This document shows positions 38,801-47,985 of a stretch of 64,000 nucleotides of DNA, in pieces. The position numbers and the translations under genes were made by a program. This stretch comes from Peptoniphilus rachelemmaiella (GTDB lineage Bacteria > Bacillota > Clostridia > Tissierellales > Peptoniphilaceae): assembly GCF_943169845.1 (NCBI RefSeq), contig NZ_CALPBW010000008.1, forward strand, positions 26,672-90,671. Reading direction: 5' to 3'. The notes below the pieces were generated by a model. The model did no database searches. It saw only the letters and a program-made list of their open reading frames with translations, and was not told where the DNA came from. How positions within the stretch are numbered: position 1 is the stretch's first letter; each line of letters starts with the position of its first letter.

Positions 38801-41800
38801 AATGGCTTTCGGGTACGTCGCGGAAGCTTTTAATCTTCTCTCTGTGAGCCGCCAGTTCGCCTCGGGTCAGATAGTGTTTATAGAGACGATTCATCATGGC
38901 GACGGCTTCGGCCCTGGTGATTTTGTTTTCGGGCTTAAAGCTCTTGTCGGGATAACCGACGACGATGCCGTTGAGATAGGCTTGCTCGATGGCCGCCTCA
39001 AAGGGATGCTTCGCCGCATCGGCAAAGGAATGCTTGCCTTCTTTTTTCGGAAGAATCGGGGCGAGCATGCGAGCAAATTCGCCGCGAGTCATAGGCTCGT
39101 CGGGGCGAATGGCGCCGTTTTTCGAAAGGAGCATGTCTTTTTTTACGGCGAAGTTAATGGCTTCGTTGTACCACGCGTCTTTCGCGTCCTTAAAGGCCGG
39201 CCGATCCTTCGATGCGGATCCGGCTTCCATCTTAAATACCATTTGCGCCGATTCCGCCCGCGTCACCCATGCCGAGGGTTTGAAGCTTCCGTCGGGATAG
39301 CCTTCCACAAAGCGTTGAGGGGCGACGGTTCTTTCGCCCTTGTTCCGGTAGGAAACTGGGCGCTTGGTAAGGCGGTATTCGTAATGGCCCTTGGGCTTTT
39401 CTTTTTGCTCGGGGTCTTTTTGCTTGGGATCTTTTCCTTCCGGATCCTTTTCGCCCACCAAATCCTTGTCTTTTTTCTTGGGCTTGTTGGTTTCTTTGCC
39501 CAGGAAGACGAAGTCCGCGTTTTCCACGGCTACGCCATTGGCCACTTCCATGGAAAAGACGATTTTTACCAGAGCCGTATTCGGAAAAGCTTTCTTCAGC
39601 TCCTTTTCCTTTACGGAAACATGATAGCAGCCATCCACTTGCTTCACGTCGTAATACTTTTCGTCCAAGGGTGCTTCTTCAAATTTCGGCGTGGCGCCGG
39701 TTTGGGCATCGGCCTCGTATTTTTCTTTGTCGATGCGATAGAGCTTGACCTTGGGATTGCCCGCTTTCGATAAATTTTCCAAAGCGGAAGTGTAGACGAC
39801 TTCTCCGCCGGAGAGGACGGCGTGGAGGCGTGTGTCGTCGTGGCGATTGGCCACGGTTTTCGACGACTCCAATTTCATGTCGACTAGGATGTTTTTGGTG
39901 TAGTCTTTAAATTTGCTTTCGGCGAGCTTGACCAAGACGTTCTTCTCCGCCGGGCTCAGATTCCCTTTCGCCGCCAGGGCCTTGGCATCCTTTACGGCCT
40001 TTTTAAATTCAGTAATAGTGGATGAGTTGCGACCTGTGTTGACGCCGGGGGCAGCCAAGGCGCTTTCGTCCAAGACCAGTTCCTTTATGAATTTTTTTGC
40101 CGCTTCTACGCGTTCTTCCGTGATTTCTTTTTCATCCTCGGGGACATAGGGCTTGTCTTCTTCTTCGGCCCCCGCCTTTTCCAGGCGATAGAGCACTCGG
40201 GGATTGTCCGTAGCTACGGCCTTAAGCTTTACCGGAACAAATCCTTCGACTTTTATATCCGCTTCATCCCCTACCTTGAGTCCGTAGATGTAAAGGGTGG
40301 TACCTTCGACTTTAAAGCCCTTGCTTTCGTCGGCGACGGGCTTGAAGGCTTCGCCTTTGACCGTGACGGTGCCTTGGCCCTGTTTCAGCTTTTCGAGCCA
40401 CAGCTTCGAATCGTCGCTCTTGCCCTCTACTTGGATGGAGTAGCGATGGAATTGATTGGTCACGAACTCGACCCGCTTGGTTTTATTTTTCGGTTTCTCC
40501 TCCTCGGGCAGAGGCGACGGTCTGCCTTCTTCCGGTTTGGCACCGGCGGGATCGATACACTCGCTGCCGATGGTTTTTTTATCTAATTTTTTCGGAATGG
40601 AGGAATGGCTCCAATACTCGGGATAGTCGCCTCGGCCGCCGTCGATGGTTTTTCCCACCACATTGTTGGCGATGGCGACGCTTCTTTCTTTTGCCGGGGT
40701 TTCACCGGCGCCGTTTCCGCCTCTTAGGTAGGCGACGGCAGTGGAAATAAGTCCCTTGCCCGAAACGGCCATGCCGCCTTCTTGGGAATGGCCGCTGCCG
40801 CCCAGGGCGATGAGCTCGCCTTTGCCGAGAACTTTCCCGTCGTTTGCCAAGGTGAGGGCGTGGCCGCCGCGGGATGTGGTGGCCGAGGTACCCCCGCCAT
40901 AGAGGTAAATTGCGGAGCGATCCAACACCGTCAGGGAGCCGCCGTCGATGGTCATGGCGTTTTGCCCGCGGTAAGGCTTGCCGTCGGCTTCATTGCCTGT
41001 CGGCGATTCATCGCCTTTGACAAAGACATTCCCTTTGATAAAGGCGTGGCCCTTGACGAGAACCACGGGCCGCGTGTTTTGTATGGCGCGACCGGCGTCG
41101 GTTAGGTTATTGGTGTTGGAATAGATGTAGGAATCTTCCAAGACGGCACCGTCATTTAAAATGATTTGCCCCTGTATCGACGAGCCGGAGACCACTTTTT
41201 CTCCCGTAGGCTTTTTAAAATCGCCGATCATTTTTCCCTCGGGGTCGTAATTGATGCGCAGTCGCCCGCCGTTGACAGTGATTTTCCCGTAAATCGAGGA
41301 ATCGTGAACGGTGAGGGTGGCTCCTTTGTTGACGACGATGTTCACGCCGGAAAAGACCTTCATGTTGACCAGGGTCAGATTCGTGCCTTCGTTTAAAACG
41401 AGATTCTGTATGGGCAGGCGGTCTTCGTCGGGTCTGTACTCGTGCTTTTGTCGATTGGGTCGATCCTTTACGGGGAGGACCAAGCCTAATTGACCGTAGG
41501 TCCCGCTTTCGTGGGATCCTTGCCACAGATTGATATTTTTCGGCACCGTATAGGATTGGCCGGCGCCGCGATTCTTCTCGTTAAAGTAGGCGATGTACCA
41601 GGGCTCTTGATTAAAGAGCACCTTCCCGTTGGCAGTGGTCTTCAGCCGCGTGTTTACATTTTTCATAATCGAATCCAGATAGACCGACTCGATATCCGAA
41701 ACGGAGAACCACGCCTCGTTACTGGTGGCCTTTCGTCCGTAAATATCCACCAGTTCCACGCGAACCGGGTATTCACCTACCTTATCCGGCGTACCCGCCA

Positions 41801-42473
41801 AGGTAATGGATGAATCCGAGGCGTTAAAGGACGCCTTCATGCCCGACTTCGGGTCCAGGGTGATTTTCGTCTTGCCCTTGTCCACTTCCACATCGGACTT
41901 CGAGAGTTCTTTCCAGGCCGAGGCCTTGGGCTTTTCTCCCTCTTCCGTCACTTGGGCGTATACTTTAATATCGGAATTTTTATTGTCCGTCACGGAGCCG
42001 GTGGCGCCGCTGGTGGCGTCGTATTTTCTCTGGCCCACCAAGGCCCCTTCGAAATAGCCTTCCAGCTTGACGTGGATTTTTCCCTTAGGCGGATGGGCCA
42101 CATCGATGGGTTCAAATTTTCCGTCCTTGAAAATGTAGTGGAGGGTCTTGTCCTTGAACTGTAGGCTCAAGGTATGTTTATTTTTCAGAGGATTGATCGC
42201 AAGCTTTCCGTTTTCAACTGAAAACTGCTTCCCCTGCACCCATCCGATTTGATTCTTGCTTCCGATTTTGTCGTGTTTAAAAACGGAATCCGTGGTGACG
42301 CCGATGATGTTTCCGGCCTCTTCCTTGGGTTCGACGGCAATCTCTATGTAACTCCCTGTCGTATTTTCCAATTGTAGCTTCAGACCGCCTGTCTCGGCAG
42401 TCATGGCAAAGGCCGCTGATCCGTTAAAGATCATCAGCAGACTTAAGAGCAATGCTCCCAATCGTTTGATCAT
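35856..42473 (-). CDS. Giant SLH-domain surface protein with duplicated FIVAR/DUF1533-type repeats
   Basis: A 2205-residue exported protein. It has a signal peptide (MIKRLGALLLSLLMIFNG) and a beta-helix-like region (about 290-650) with repeated Gly-rich turns. A DUF1533-like module lies near 680-780. Three internal SLH domains lie at about 1055-1250 (VEGYPDGSFKPSAWVTRAES, VVGYPDKSFKPENKITRAEA). Two copies of a 338-residue block follow, made of FIVAR helices (KDLAESIKEAEAKDTAAYT), an InlB-like beta repeat and a DUF1533-like module (SLTFTGLKAGDKVKISVPGF). Central rather than terminal SLH domains are unusual. AAAGGAGG precedes the ATG; single-gene unit. Probably an adhesin or S-layer-associated protein. 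Confidence 0.92.
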   Translation of the reverse strand: MIKRLGALLLSLLMIFNGSAAFAMTAETGGLKLQLENTTGSYIEIAVEPKEEAGNIIGVTTDSVFKHDKIGSKNQIGWVQGKQFSVENGKLAINPLKNKHTLSLQFKDKTLHYIFKDGKFEPIDVAHPPKGKIHVKLEGYFEGALVGQRKYDATSGATGSVTDNKNSDIKVYAQVTEEGEKPKASAWKELSKSDVEVDKGKTKITLDPKSGMKASFNASDSSITLAGTPDKVGEYPVRVELVDIYGRKATSNEAWFSVSDIESVYLDSIMKNVNTRLKTTANGKVLFNQEPWYIAYFNEKNRGAGQSYTVPKNINLWQGSHESGTYGQLGLVLPVKDRPNRQKHEYRPDEDRLPIQNLVLNEGTNLTLVNMKVFSGVNIVVNKGATLTVHDSSIYGKITVNGGRLRINYDPEGKMIGDFKKPTGEKVVSGSSIQGQIILNDGAVLEDSYIYSNTNNLTDAGRAIQNTRPVVLVKGHAFIKGNVFVKGDESPTGNEADGKPYRGQNAMTIDGGSLTVLDRSAIYLYGGGTSATTSRGGHALTLANDGKVLGKGELIALGGSGHSQEGGMAVSGKGLISTAVAYLRGGNGAGETPAKERSVAIANNVVGKTIDGGRGDYPEYWSHSSIPKKLDKKTIGSECIDPAGAKPEEGRPSPLPEEEKPKNKTKRVEFVTNQFHRYSIQVEGKSDDSKLWLEKLKQGQGTVTVKGEAFKPVADESKGFKVEGTTLYIYGLKVGDEADIKVEGFVPVKLKAVATDNPRVLYRLEKAGAEEEDKPYVPEDEKEITEERVEAAKKFIKELVLDESALAAPGVNTGRNSSTITEFKKAVKDAKALAAKGNLSPAEKNVLVKLAESKFKDYTKNILVDMKLESSKTVANRHDDTRLHAVLSGGEVVYTSALENLSKAGNPKVKLYRIDKEKYEADAQTGATPKFEEAPLDEKYYDVKQVDGCYHVSVKEKELKKAFPNTALVKIVFSMEVANGVAVENADFVFLGKETNKPKKKDKDLVGEKDPEGKDPKQKDPEQKEKPKGHYEYRLTKRPVSYRNKGERTVAPQRFVEGYPDGSFKPSAWVTRAESAQMVFKMEAGSASKDRPAFKDAKDAWYNEAINFAVKKDMLLSKNGAIRPDEPMTRGEFARMLAPILPKKEGKHSFADAAKHPFEAAIEQAYLNGIVVGYPDKSFKPENKITRAEAVAMMNRLYKHYLTRGELAAHREKIKSFRDVPESHWAYLEIMSAVNYPDLKKRVETFDWIQTRYESQWDRVWVEDKKTPEKKPEAKKEFTSQSLEGKDTKISLKGKLTKGARLEVTNKTKIKDGVLQIIVAESILKDYKKLVPPEGKSYDIVASYDVKLIGEFEGELELSLPVDAVFNGRPALIKHLTAEGVKTYKATVESGRVTCKVKSLSPFAVIVERDKVDEALLQLQKDLAESIKEAEAKDTAAYTKSSVDALNLALKEAKAKQKSKDKAELKGALDALKAAMKNLTPKGDGAALKAKIDEAKQKAADDRYTDESKEALLNLLKKYENYDYADATKEALEAATRAVDEAVKGLKLIEVTVSVHKGGAVDTLKAAIGDKLSQLKKGDQTYVFADPVVENKEFLGWKINGKGDLVKTADLKEMVITKAALGENHGLKIEACFKDKMILKKVRITEILGTKMRIDPKDPDSKLWMEGFTEKGTIQKKQGEKVTDMDKNSVSVYNKNSTKSLTFTGLKAGDKVKISVPGFEDLYLKAEAAGGNACKLVQIKDFSESEAPAPQEELMQLQKDLAESIKEAEAKDTAAYTKSSVDALNLALKEAKAKQKSKDKAELKGALDALKAAMKNLTPKGDGAALKAKIDEAKQKAADDRYTDESKEALLNLLKKYENYDYADATKEALEAATRAVDEAVKGLKLIEVTVSVHKGGAVDTLKAAIGDKLSQLKKGDQAYVFADPVVENKEFLGWKINGKGDLVKTADLKEMVITKAALGENHGLKIEACFKDKMILKKVRITEILGTKMRIDPKDPDSKLWMEGFTEKGTIQKKQGEKVTDMDKNSVSVYNKNSTKSLTFTGLKAGDKVKISVPGFEDLYLKAEAAGGNACKLVQIKDFSESEAPVPQEKPMPKLGTPFNGQANVLNNTSPDANTLAWYKALYEKGVVKANGEVLLRKEKSSGDERGYYLENPEKYLRVSFRHLKLNEVISFEVEGWPALRFKVVDLKPISGPNSEKEAVFKAL
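36204..37208 (-). repeat. Tandem 1014-bp repeat, copy 2 (protein C-terminal copy)
   Basis: About 1005 bases recur at 37218-38222 with an offset of exactly 1014 bases (338 codons). Only a handful of single-base differences are visible (for example a Thr/Ala codon in the KGDQ-YVF segment). It encodes residues of about 1755-2090. Confidence 0.95.
37218..38222 (-). repeat. Tandem 1014-bp repeat, copy 1 (protein N-terminal copy)
   Basis: Partner of the copy at 36204-37208, encoding residues of about 1417-1752. The near identity at silent positions points to a recent duplication or ongoing gene conversion. Confidence 0.95.
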
Positions 42474-42511
42474 TCAAATACCTCCTTTTAATTGATACTG
42501 CTTATTATTTT

Positions 42512-42540
42512 ATTATAGCAACGTCTTTTCTCAGACACAA
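42512..42540 (-). promoter_or_regulatory. Promoter of the giant SLH gene
   Basis: On the minus strand TTGTGT (42535-42540) and TATAAT (42512-42517) are 17 bases apart, about 40 bases before the start codon. Confidence 0.75.
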
Positions 42541-42567
42541 TTATTTTTTCAGGGGGAATATGGCAAC

Positions 42568-42606
42568 AAAAAAAGCGGCTCTCCCTCCATGGAAATCCGC
42601 TTTTTC
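42568..42606 (-). terminator. Terminator after the activase-like gene
   Basis: On the minus strand AAAAAGCGG and CCGCTTTTT close a hairpin with an inner TCC-GGA pairing, followed by TTTTTTG. Confidence 0.75.
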
Positions 42607-42611
42607 TTGTT

Positions 42612-45600
42612 TTATCGTCCCGCGGCGCTTTCTTTGTGTTTCTTCGCCAGGGCGTCGTTTTCGAATTTATTTTTCTCCGCTTGGGCCATCATGAGCTTGA
42701 TGCGGTTGGTTTGGTTTACCGCCGAGGCGGAGGCGTCGTAGTCGATGGGGATGATGTTGGCCGTGGGGTAGGCTTCCCGCACGGATTTTATCACGCCTTT
42801 GCCCGTAATGTGATTGGGCAAACAGCCGAAGGGCTGCACGCAGACGATGTTGCCGGCGCCGGAGCGAATGAGTTCCACCATTTCCGCCGTCAGCAGCCAG
42901 CCTTCGCCGTATTGATTCCCCAGATCCACAAATTCTTCCGCATAGGCCATGAGGGTTTCCACGGTTTCGGGCCCGTCGAAGGGGGAATCCGCCAGGGCGT
43001 CTCGAATGATGCGGCGATAGCTTTCCACGTAGCGGATCATGAGTTCCGCGAGGAATCTGCCTTTTTTCGACGTGCCGTAGCGTTGTTCCTTAATGCCGGC
43101 GTTTTTAAAGGAATAGATCATAAAGTCGGTGAGATCCGGCACCACCACTTCCGCCCCTTCTTCTTCCAGTTGGCGTTGGACGTGGTTGTTGGCCTCGGGC
43201 AAATACTTCACGAGGATTTCCCCGACGATGCCCACCTTGGGCCGCACTTCATCCCGCGTTTCCACGGCAGTGAAGTCGGCGATCATGTGGCGGACATTTT
43301 CCCTGAATTCTTTTCGGGCGTAGCGGCGAGCTCCCTCGTTTAGCTTGTCGAGCCACTTCGCCGTCAAGGCCGCTGACGTGCCTGCCACCACTTCGTAGGG
43401 CCGGGTGGCGTTCGCGAGGCGCATAATTAAATCGCCGTAGAGCATATTTTGCACAGCTTTTTTGCCGAGGCGCACCATTTGCGCTTTGGTGAGATTGAAT
43501 CCCGGGTGTCGCTCGATGCCCTGAAGGGATGCACCTAAGACGGGAATGTGGCCGTAGCCCGCATCTTTTAAGGCCTTACGAATAAAGCCCACGTAGTTGC
43601 TCGCCCGACAGGCGCCGCCGGTTTGGCTCATAAGCAGGGTCAAGTTGTCGGTATCGTAGCGGCCGCTTTTCACCGCTTCCATAAATTGGCCCACGACAAA
43701 GATGGAAGGGTAGCAGGCGTCGTTGTTGACATACTTAAGCCCTTCATCCACCACGTGATTGGAAAGATCCGGCAACACCTCCACATTGAAGCCCTCGCTC
43801 TTCATCATGGGCGCCAGAAGACTGAAGTGGATCGGCGCCATTTGGGGAATGAGGATGGTGTGGGTCTTGCGCATGGCTTCCGTAAAGAGGACGGGATCTT
43901 TGTACATGGACTCCGCTTCTTTGTCCAAGGTGCGGTTTTCGACGGCTTGAATCAAGGAGCGCAGGCGGATTTTCGCCGCCCCTAAATTGTTGACCTCGTC
44001 GATTTTTAAGACGGTGTAGATCTTGTGGTAGGCCTCCAGGATTTCGTTGACCTGATCCGTGGTGACGGCATCCAGGCCGCAGCCGAAGGAATTGAGCTGC
44101 ACCATTTCCAGATGCTCGCTTTCTCCCACAATTTTCGCCGCCCGGTACAGACGGGAGTGGTAGTTCCACTGATCCAGCACCCGAAGCGTGCCGTCGATAT
44201 TTTCTTCATCGACGATGGCATCTTCCGACAAGACGGCAAGGCCCAGGCCCGTAATCATCTCCGCCATGCCGTGATTGATCTCGGGATCCACGTGGTAGGG
44301 GCGCCCGGCGAGGACGATGCCCACGGTGTCCGTTTCCTCGAGAAAATCCATGGCGCGCTTGCCTGCCGCCCGCACGTCGTCGCGATAGCGGGCCTGTTCG
44401 TCGTAGGCGGCGGCCACGGCTTCTTTCACCGCCTTTTTGTCCTGCTCGGGAAAGACTTCCGAAAGCCGCTGGGCAAGTTTCTCCCGATTGTCGAAGGAGA
44501 GGAAGGGATTCAGGTAGCGAATGCCGCTTTTTTCTATGCTCTCCACATTGTTTTTAATGACTTCGCTGTAGCCCGCCACCACCGGGCAGTTTAAGGTGTT
44601 GTCCGCATGGGCCATTTTCTTTTCTTCGTAGAAGATGGCCGGGTAGAAGATCGTGTCCACGCCTTTTTCCACCAGGTTTTCGATGTGGCCGTGGGTGATC
44701 TTCGCCGGATAACAGGCCGTCTCCGAGGTGATCGACTCCAGTCCTTTTTCGTAGAGGGCGCGGGAAGACCTATCGGAGAGGACGACGCGGTAGCCCAGCT
44801 TCGTAAAGAAGGTGTGCCAGAAGGGGTAGTTTTCGTACATATTCAACACCCGGGGAATGCCCACGGTGGGCGCACCTTCGGGAAGGCTTTCGTAATCGAA
44901 GATGCGCTTTAGTTTATAGGCGTAGAGATTGGGCAGGGCTTCGTCTTCGCCACGCACAATGCCCGCGCCTCGCTCGCAGCGATTGCCGGTAATGTAGCGG
45001 CTGCCGTCTTTAAAGATATTCACGGAAAGGGCGCAGTTGTTGGCGCATTGGCCGCAGCGGGCGTGTTTTGTGGTGTAGGTAAATTCGTCCAGTGCCTCGC
45101 GGGAAAGAAGGGTGCTCGCATCGCCCCCTTCTTCCTTGGCGATAAGGGCCATGCCGATGGCGCCCATGGTGCCGCTCATTTTCGGCCGCACCACGTCTCT
45201 GCCCGTAATCTTTTCGAAGGCCCGGAGCACGGCGTCGCTGTAGAAGGTGCCCCCTTGTACCACGATGTGCTCGCCTAATTTTTTCGGGTCGCGAATTTTT
45301 ATGACTTTTTGAATGGCGTTTCGAATGACGGAATAGGCGAGGCCCGCGGAAATATCCGCCACACTCGCCCCTTCTTTTTGAGCCTGCTTCACCTTGGAAT
45401 TCATAAACACGGTGCAGCGGCTGCCCAGATCCACCGGCGCAGCGCTTTCGAGGGCCACGGCGGCAAAATCCTGTACGCTCAAGTCCACGCCGCCGGCGAA
45501 GGTTTGAAGGAAGGAGCCACAGCCCGAAGAACAGGCTTCATTAAGAAGAATGGATTCGATGACATCGCCCTTCACCTTCATGGCCTTCATGTCTTGGCCG

Positions 45601-46859
45601 CCGATGTCCAAAATAAAGTCTACATTGGGCTCGAAGTAGCGGGCGGCGCGGAAGTGGGCGATGGTTTCCACTTCCCCCCGGTCCACCTTGAGAGCCGCTT
45701 TAATAAAGTCTTCGCCGTAGCCCGTTACCCCCGATGACGCCACGTAGGCATCGGCTCCCATGGCATCGTAAAGATCCATGAGGTAGGCCTTCACCCTGTC
45801 CAGAGGCGAGCCGTTGTTAGGGCCGTAAGCTTCGTACAAGACCTCGCCTTTATCGGAAAGGGCCACCATTTTCGTCGTGGTGCTTCCGGCGTCGATTCCC
45901 ACGTAAAGGGGACCGGCGTAGGTTTCAAGATCCCGCCTGGGCAAATCGCAGCCGGCGTGGCGGGCGCGAAAGGCTTCAAGTTCCGCCTCGTCTTTAAAAA
46001 GGGGCGCCAGAAGGTCGTCGGCCTCTACATGCACTTCTTCTTTCTTCTCCAGCCGACGGTATAGGTCTTCCACCTTAACGGGCTCGTGATCCACGCTCTT
46101 TAAGGCGGCGCCTAAGGCCACGAAGATCTGGCCGTTTTCCGGCGCCAAAATCTCGTCGTCTGTGAGGCCCAAGGTTTCGATGAAGCGCTTTTTCAATTCA
46201 TCCAGGAACGTAAGAGGGCCGCCTAAAAAGGCGACCTTCCCCCGAATGGGGCGTCCGCAGGCCAAATTGGAAATGGTCTGATTGACCACGGATTGAAACA
46301 CCGACACGGCGATGTCCGCTTTCGTGGCCCCTTGATTTAACAGGGCCTGCACGTCGGTTTTCGCAAAGACACCGCAGCGGGATGCGATGGGATAGATTTT
46401 CGTGTGTTCCTTGGCCAGTTCATTGAGGCCCGAGGCATCGGTCTTCAAGAGCGAGGCCATTTGATCGATAAAGGCCCCGGTGCCGCCGGCGCAAATGCTG
46501 TTCATGCGCTGTTCCAAACTGCCGCGCAGGTAGGTGATTTTCGAATCCTCCCCGCCCAGCTCGATGGCCACGTCCGTATCGGGCAAATAGGCCTCGATGG
46601 CGGCGGTGCCTGCCACCACTTCCTGAACAAAAGGTACCTCTAAAAATTCCGCCACGGCAATGCCGCCGGAACCGGTGACGCTAATGGTGGTCTCGTCTTT
46701 TTTAAACTGATGGTAGACCGTCGTCAAAATTTCGGTGACGGTTTTTTTCATATCGGAAAAATGTCGTCGATAAGTGGAGTACAAGATCTCCTTCTTATCG
46801 TTGAGTGCCACAAGTTTTACCGTGGTGGAGCCCACGTCCAAGCCCATGTGCAGCAACAT
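42612..46859 (-). CDS. 2-hydroxyacyl-CoA dehydratase activase-related giant protein
   Basis: A 1415-residue cytoplasmic protein. Two ASKHA ATPase domains of the HgdC/BadF type come first (GLDVGSTTVKLVALNDK at residue 6 and GIDAGSTTTKMVALSDKG near 320). Each has a conserved cluster-ligand Cys region (CAGGTGAFIDQMA; CSSGCGSFLQTF). A Cys-rich stretch (CGQCANNCAL, near 605), a DUF2229-type region (about 640-880) and an HgdB-like C-terminal part follow. Related activases drive electrons into 2-hydroxyacyl-CoA dehydratases at the expense of ATP. The substrate of this long fused form, common in Clostridia, is not established. AGAAGG precedes the ATG. Confidence 0.88.
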   Translation of the reverse strand: MLLHMGLDVGSTTVKLVALNDKKEILYSTYRRHFSDMKKTVTEILTTVYHQFKKDETTISVTGSGGIAVAEFLEVPFVQEVVAGTAAIEAYLPDTDVAIELGGEDSKITYLRGSLEQRMNSICAGGTGAFIDQMASLLKTDASGLNELAKEHTKIYPIASRCGVFAKTDVQALLNQGATKADIAVSVFQSVVNQTISNLACGRPIRGKVAFLGGPLTFLDELKKRFIETLGLTDDEILAPENGQIFVALGAALKSVDHEPVKVEDLYRRLEKKEEVHVEADDLLAPLFKDEAELEAFRARHAGCDLPRRDLETYAGPLYVGIDAGSTTTKMVALSDKGEVLYEAYGPNNGSPLDRVKAYLMDLYDAMGADAYVASSGVTGYGEDFIKAALKVDRGEVETIAHFRAARYFEPNVDFILDIGGQDMKAMKVKGDVIESILLNEACSSGCGSFLQTFAGGVDLSVQDFAAVALESAAPVDLGSRCTVFMNSKVKQAQKEGASVADISAGLAYSVIRNAIQKVIKIRDPKKLGEHIVVQGGTFYSDAVLRAFEKITGRDVVRPKMSGTMGAIGMALIAKEEGGDASTLLSREALDEFTYTTKHARCGQCANNCALSVNIFKDGSRYITGNRCERGAGIVRGEDEALPNLYAYKLKRIFDYESLPEGAPTVGIPRVLNMYENYPFWHTFFTKLGYRVVLSDRSSRALYEKGLESITSETACYPAKITHGHIENLVEKGVDTIFYPAIFYEEKKMAHADNTLNCPVVAGYSEVIKNNVESIEKSGIRYLNPFLSFDNREKLAQRLSEVFPEQDKKAVKEAVAAAYDEQARYRDDVRAAGKRAMDFLEETDTVGIVLAGRPYHVDPEINHGMAEMITGLGLAVLSEDAIVDEENIDGTLRVLDQWNYHSRLYRAAKIVGESEHLEMVQLNSFGCGLDAVTTDQVNEILEAYHKIYTVLKIDEVNNLGAAKIRLRSLIQAVENRTLDKEAESMYKDPVLFTEAMRKTHTILIPQMAPIHFSLLAPMMKSEGFNVEVLPDLSNHVVDEGLKYVNNDACYPSIFVVGQFMEAVKSGRYDTDNLTLLMSQTGGACRASNYVGFIRKALKDAGYGHIPVLGASLQGIERHPGFNLTKAQMVRLGKKAVQNMLYGDLIMRLANATRPYEVVAGTSAALTAKWLDKLNEGARRYARKEFRENVRHMIADFTAVETRDEVRPKVGIVGEILVKYLPEANNHVQRQLEEEGAEVVVPDLTDFMIYSFKNAGIKEQRYGTSKKGRFLAELMIRYVESYRRIIRDALADSPFDGPETVETLMAYAEEFVDLGNQYGEGWLLTAEMVELIRSGAGNIVCVQPFGCLPNHITGKGVIKSVREAYPTANIIPIDYDASASAVNQTNRIKLMMAQAEKNKFENDALAKKHKESAAGR

Positions 46860-46911
46860 TTTACTACCTTCTTTCTTATATATATACTGTTCGCTTTTGT
46901 CGTTGGAGTAA

Positions 46912-46917
46912 ATTATA
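46912..46917 (-). promoter_or_regulatory. -10 element of the activase-like gene
   Basis: A perfect TATAAT on the minus strand lies 53 bases before the start codon; the -35 (CTGCCT at 17 bases) is poor. Confidence 0.5.
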
Positions 46918-46981
46918 ACATCTTTTTTATGAAAAGGCAGTAATTGTTTTGATCTCAGTCCACATTCTTTTTCACCCTAAA

Positions 46982-47851
46982 TTACGCTTCATCTCCCACG
47001 GTAATGCCGATACCGTAGGCCCCTACGCCTGTATGGGCGCCGACGCTGGCGGGCAGGGAATCGTAGCGCACATTGGCCAAAGGAAAGGCATTGGTCGCAA
47101 GTTCCAGCCACCGTTCTTTTTCCTCCTCGTCGATGCCGAAGCCCGCCACGCCGATGCGAATGTGCTTCGGATCCACGTTGGCATAACGGCGATCCACATC
47201 CTTGTGCAGGGCGTCGATCATCTTTAGTTGCGCCCGGTACATGCTCCCCCGCACCTTGTCGTATGCGTCAAACTTTTCGCCACGGTAGGTAAGCACCGGC
47301 TTAATGCTCAGCACCGTGGCAATGGTTGCCGCCGAGGCGCTGATTCTTCCGCCTCTTTTCAGCTGTTCTAAGGTGGAGACGGAAAGGTAGATAGTGCAGT
47401 TCATGCTGTCTTCTTCCAGGATGCGGGCAATCTTCTTTCCGCTCGCTTTCTTCTTCGCCAGGCGAAGGGCATCCATGACGGAATCTTTTTGCGTCACGGA
47501 AATGCGATGATTGTCCACCACGTGCACTTTCCCCCCGTATTCCTTTGCCACCATGATCGCCGAGTGGCAGGAGCTGCTTAAGCTGGAAGACATGGGAATG
47601 TAGACCACTTCATCAAATCCTTCCGCCAAAATCGTGTCCAGCTTATCCATTAAAAGGCCGATGGGCGGTTGGGAGGTCGTGACTTTTTCCCCGCTTTCCA
47701 AAAATCGGCAAAGTTCCTTTTCGGTTAAATTTTCTCCTTCGTAATAGGTTTTGTCTCCGATGACAATGGGCATGGGCAACGTGAAAAGGCCGGCACGTTC
47801 ATCGGGGGTCATGATGCCGCTATTGGTATCGGTTAAAATGGCAACTTTCAT
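46982..47851 (-). CDS. DegV family fatty-acid-binding protein
   Basis: The 289-residue protein begins MKVAILTDTNSGI and has the family's KVTTSQPPIG (fatty-acid head-group site) and YIPMSSSLSSSCHSA segments. DegV/FakB proteins present fatty acids to the kinase FakA for phospholipid synthesis. No fakA is nearby, so the assignment to FakB is tentative. AAAGGAGTGAAAG precedes the ATG. A highly structured leader lies upstream (47900-47985). Confidence 0.93.
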   Translation of the reverse strand: MKVAILTDTNSGIMTPDERAGLFTLPMPIVIGDKTYYEGENLTEKELCRFLESGEKVTTSQPPIGLLMDKLDTILAEGFDEVVYIPMSSSLSSSCHSAIMVAKEYGGKVHVVDNHRISVTQKDSVMDALRLAKKKASGKKIARILEEDSMNCTIYLSVSTLEQLKRGGRISASAATIATVLSIKPVLTYRGEKFDAYDKVRGSMYRAQLKMIDALHKDVDRRYANVDPKHIRIGVAGFGIDEEEKERWLELATNAFPLANVRYDSLPASVGAHTGVGAYGIGITVGDEA

Positions 47852-47899
47852 CTTTCACTCCTTTTTATTTGCTGATTTTCTTTTTTATTTAAACACGCT

Positions 47900-47985
47900 A
47901 CGGCGCCGACGGATGATCCCAAAAGGGATGCCCCGAGGTAGACGGGATGGGGCGTCGCCCCGGCACCGAAGTAAAAACTTAGTAT
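47900..47985 (-). ncRNA. Structured 5' leader (riboswitch-like) of the DegV gene
   Basis: Read on the minus strand, CGGTGCCG pairs with CGGCGCCG (47961-47968 with 47901-47908) and encloses three hairpins: GGGC-GAC-GCCC, CCCG-TCTACCT-CGGG and ATCCC-TTTT-GGGAT. In the outer stem one pair is G-U on this strand but would be A-C on the other, so the RNA is probably the minus strand. An extended -10 (TGATATACT, near 47983-47991) sits just upstream. GCCCC and GGGGC segments could pair in an alternative fold. I cannot assign it to a known riboswitch class. Confidence 0.5.

Noticed and set aside
42612..46859. Calling the 1415-residue protein a 2-hydroxyglutaryl-CoA dehydratase
   Set aside because: It has two activase-type ATPase domains, and the hydroxyacyl-CoA dehydratase subunits hgdA/hgdB are not adjacent; only a related activase-like role is supported.
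47900..47985. Assignment of the DegV leader to a named riboswitch (SAM, TPP, FMN, lysine, glycine, c-di-GMP, THF)
   Set aside because: None of the conserved core sequences of these classes could be found in either strand.
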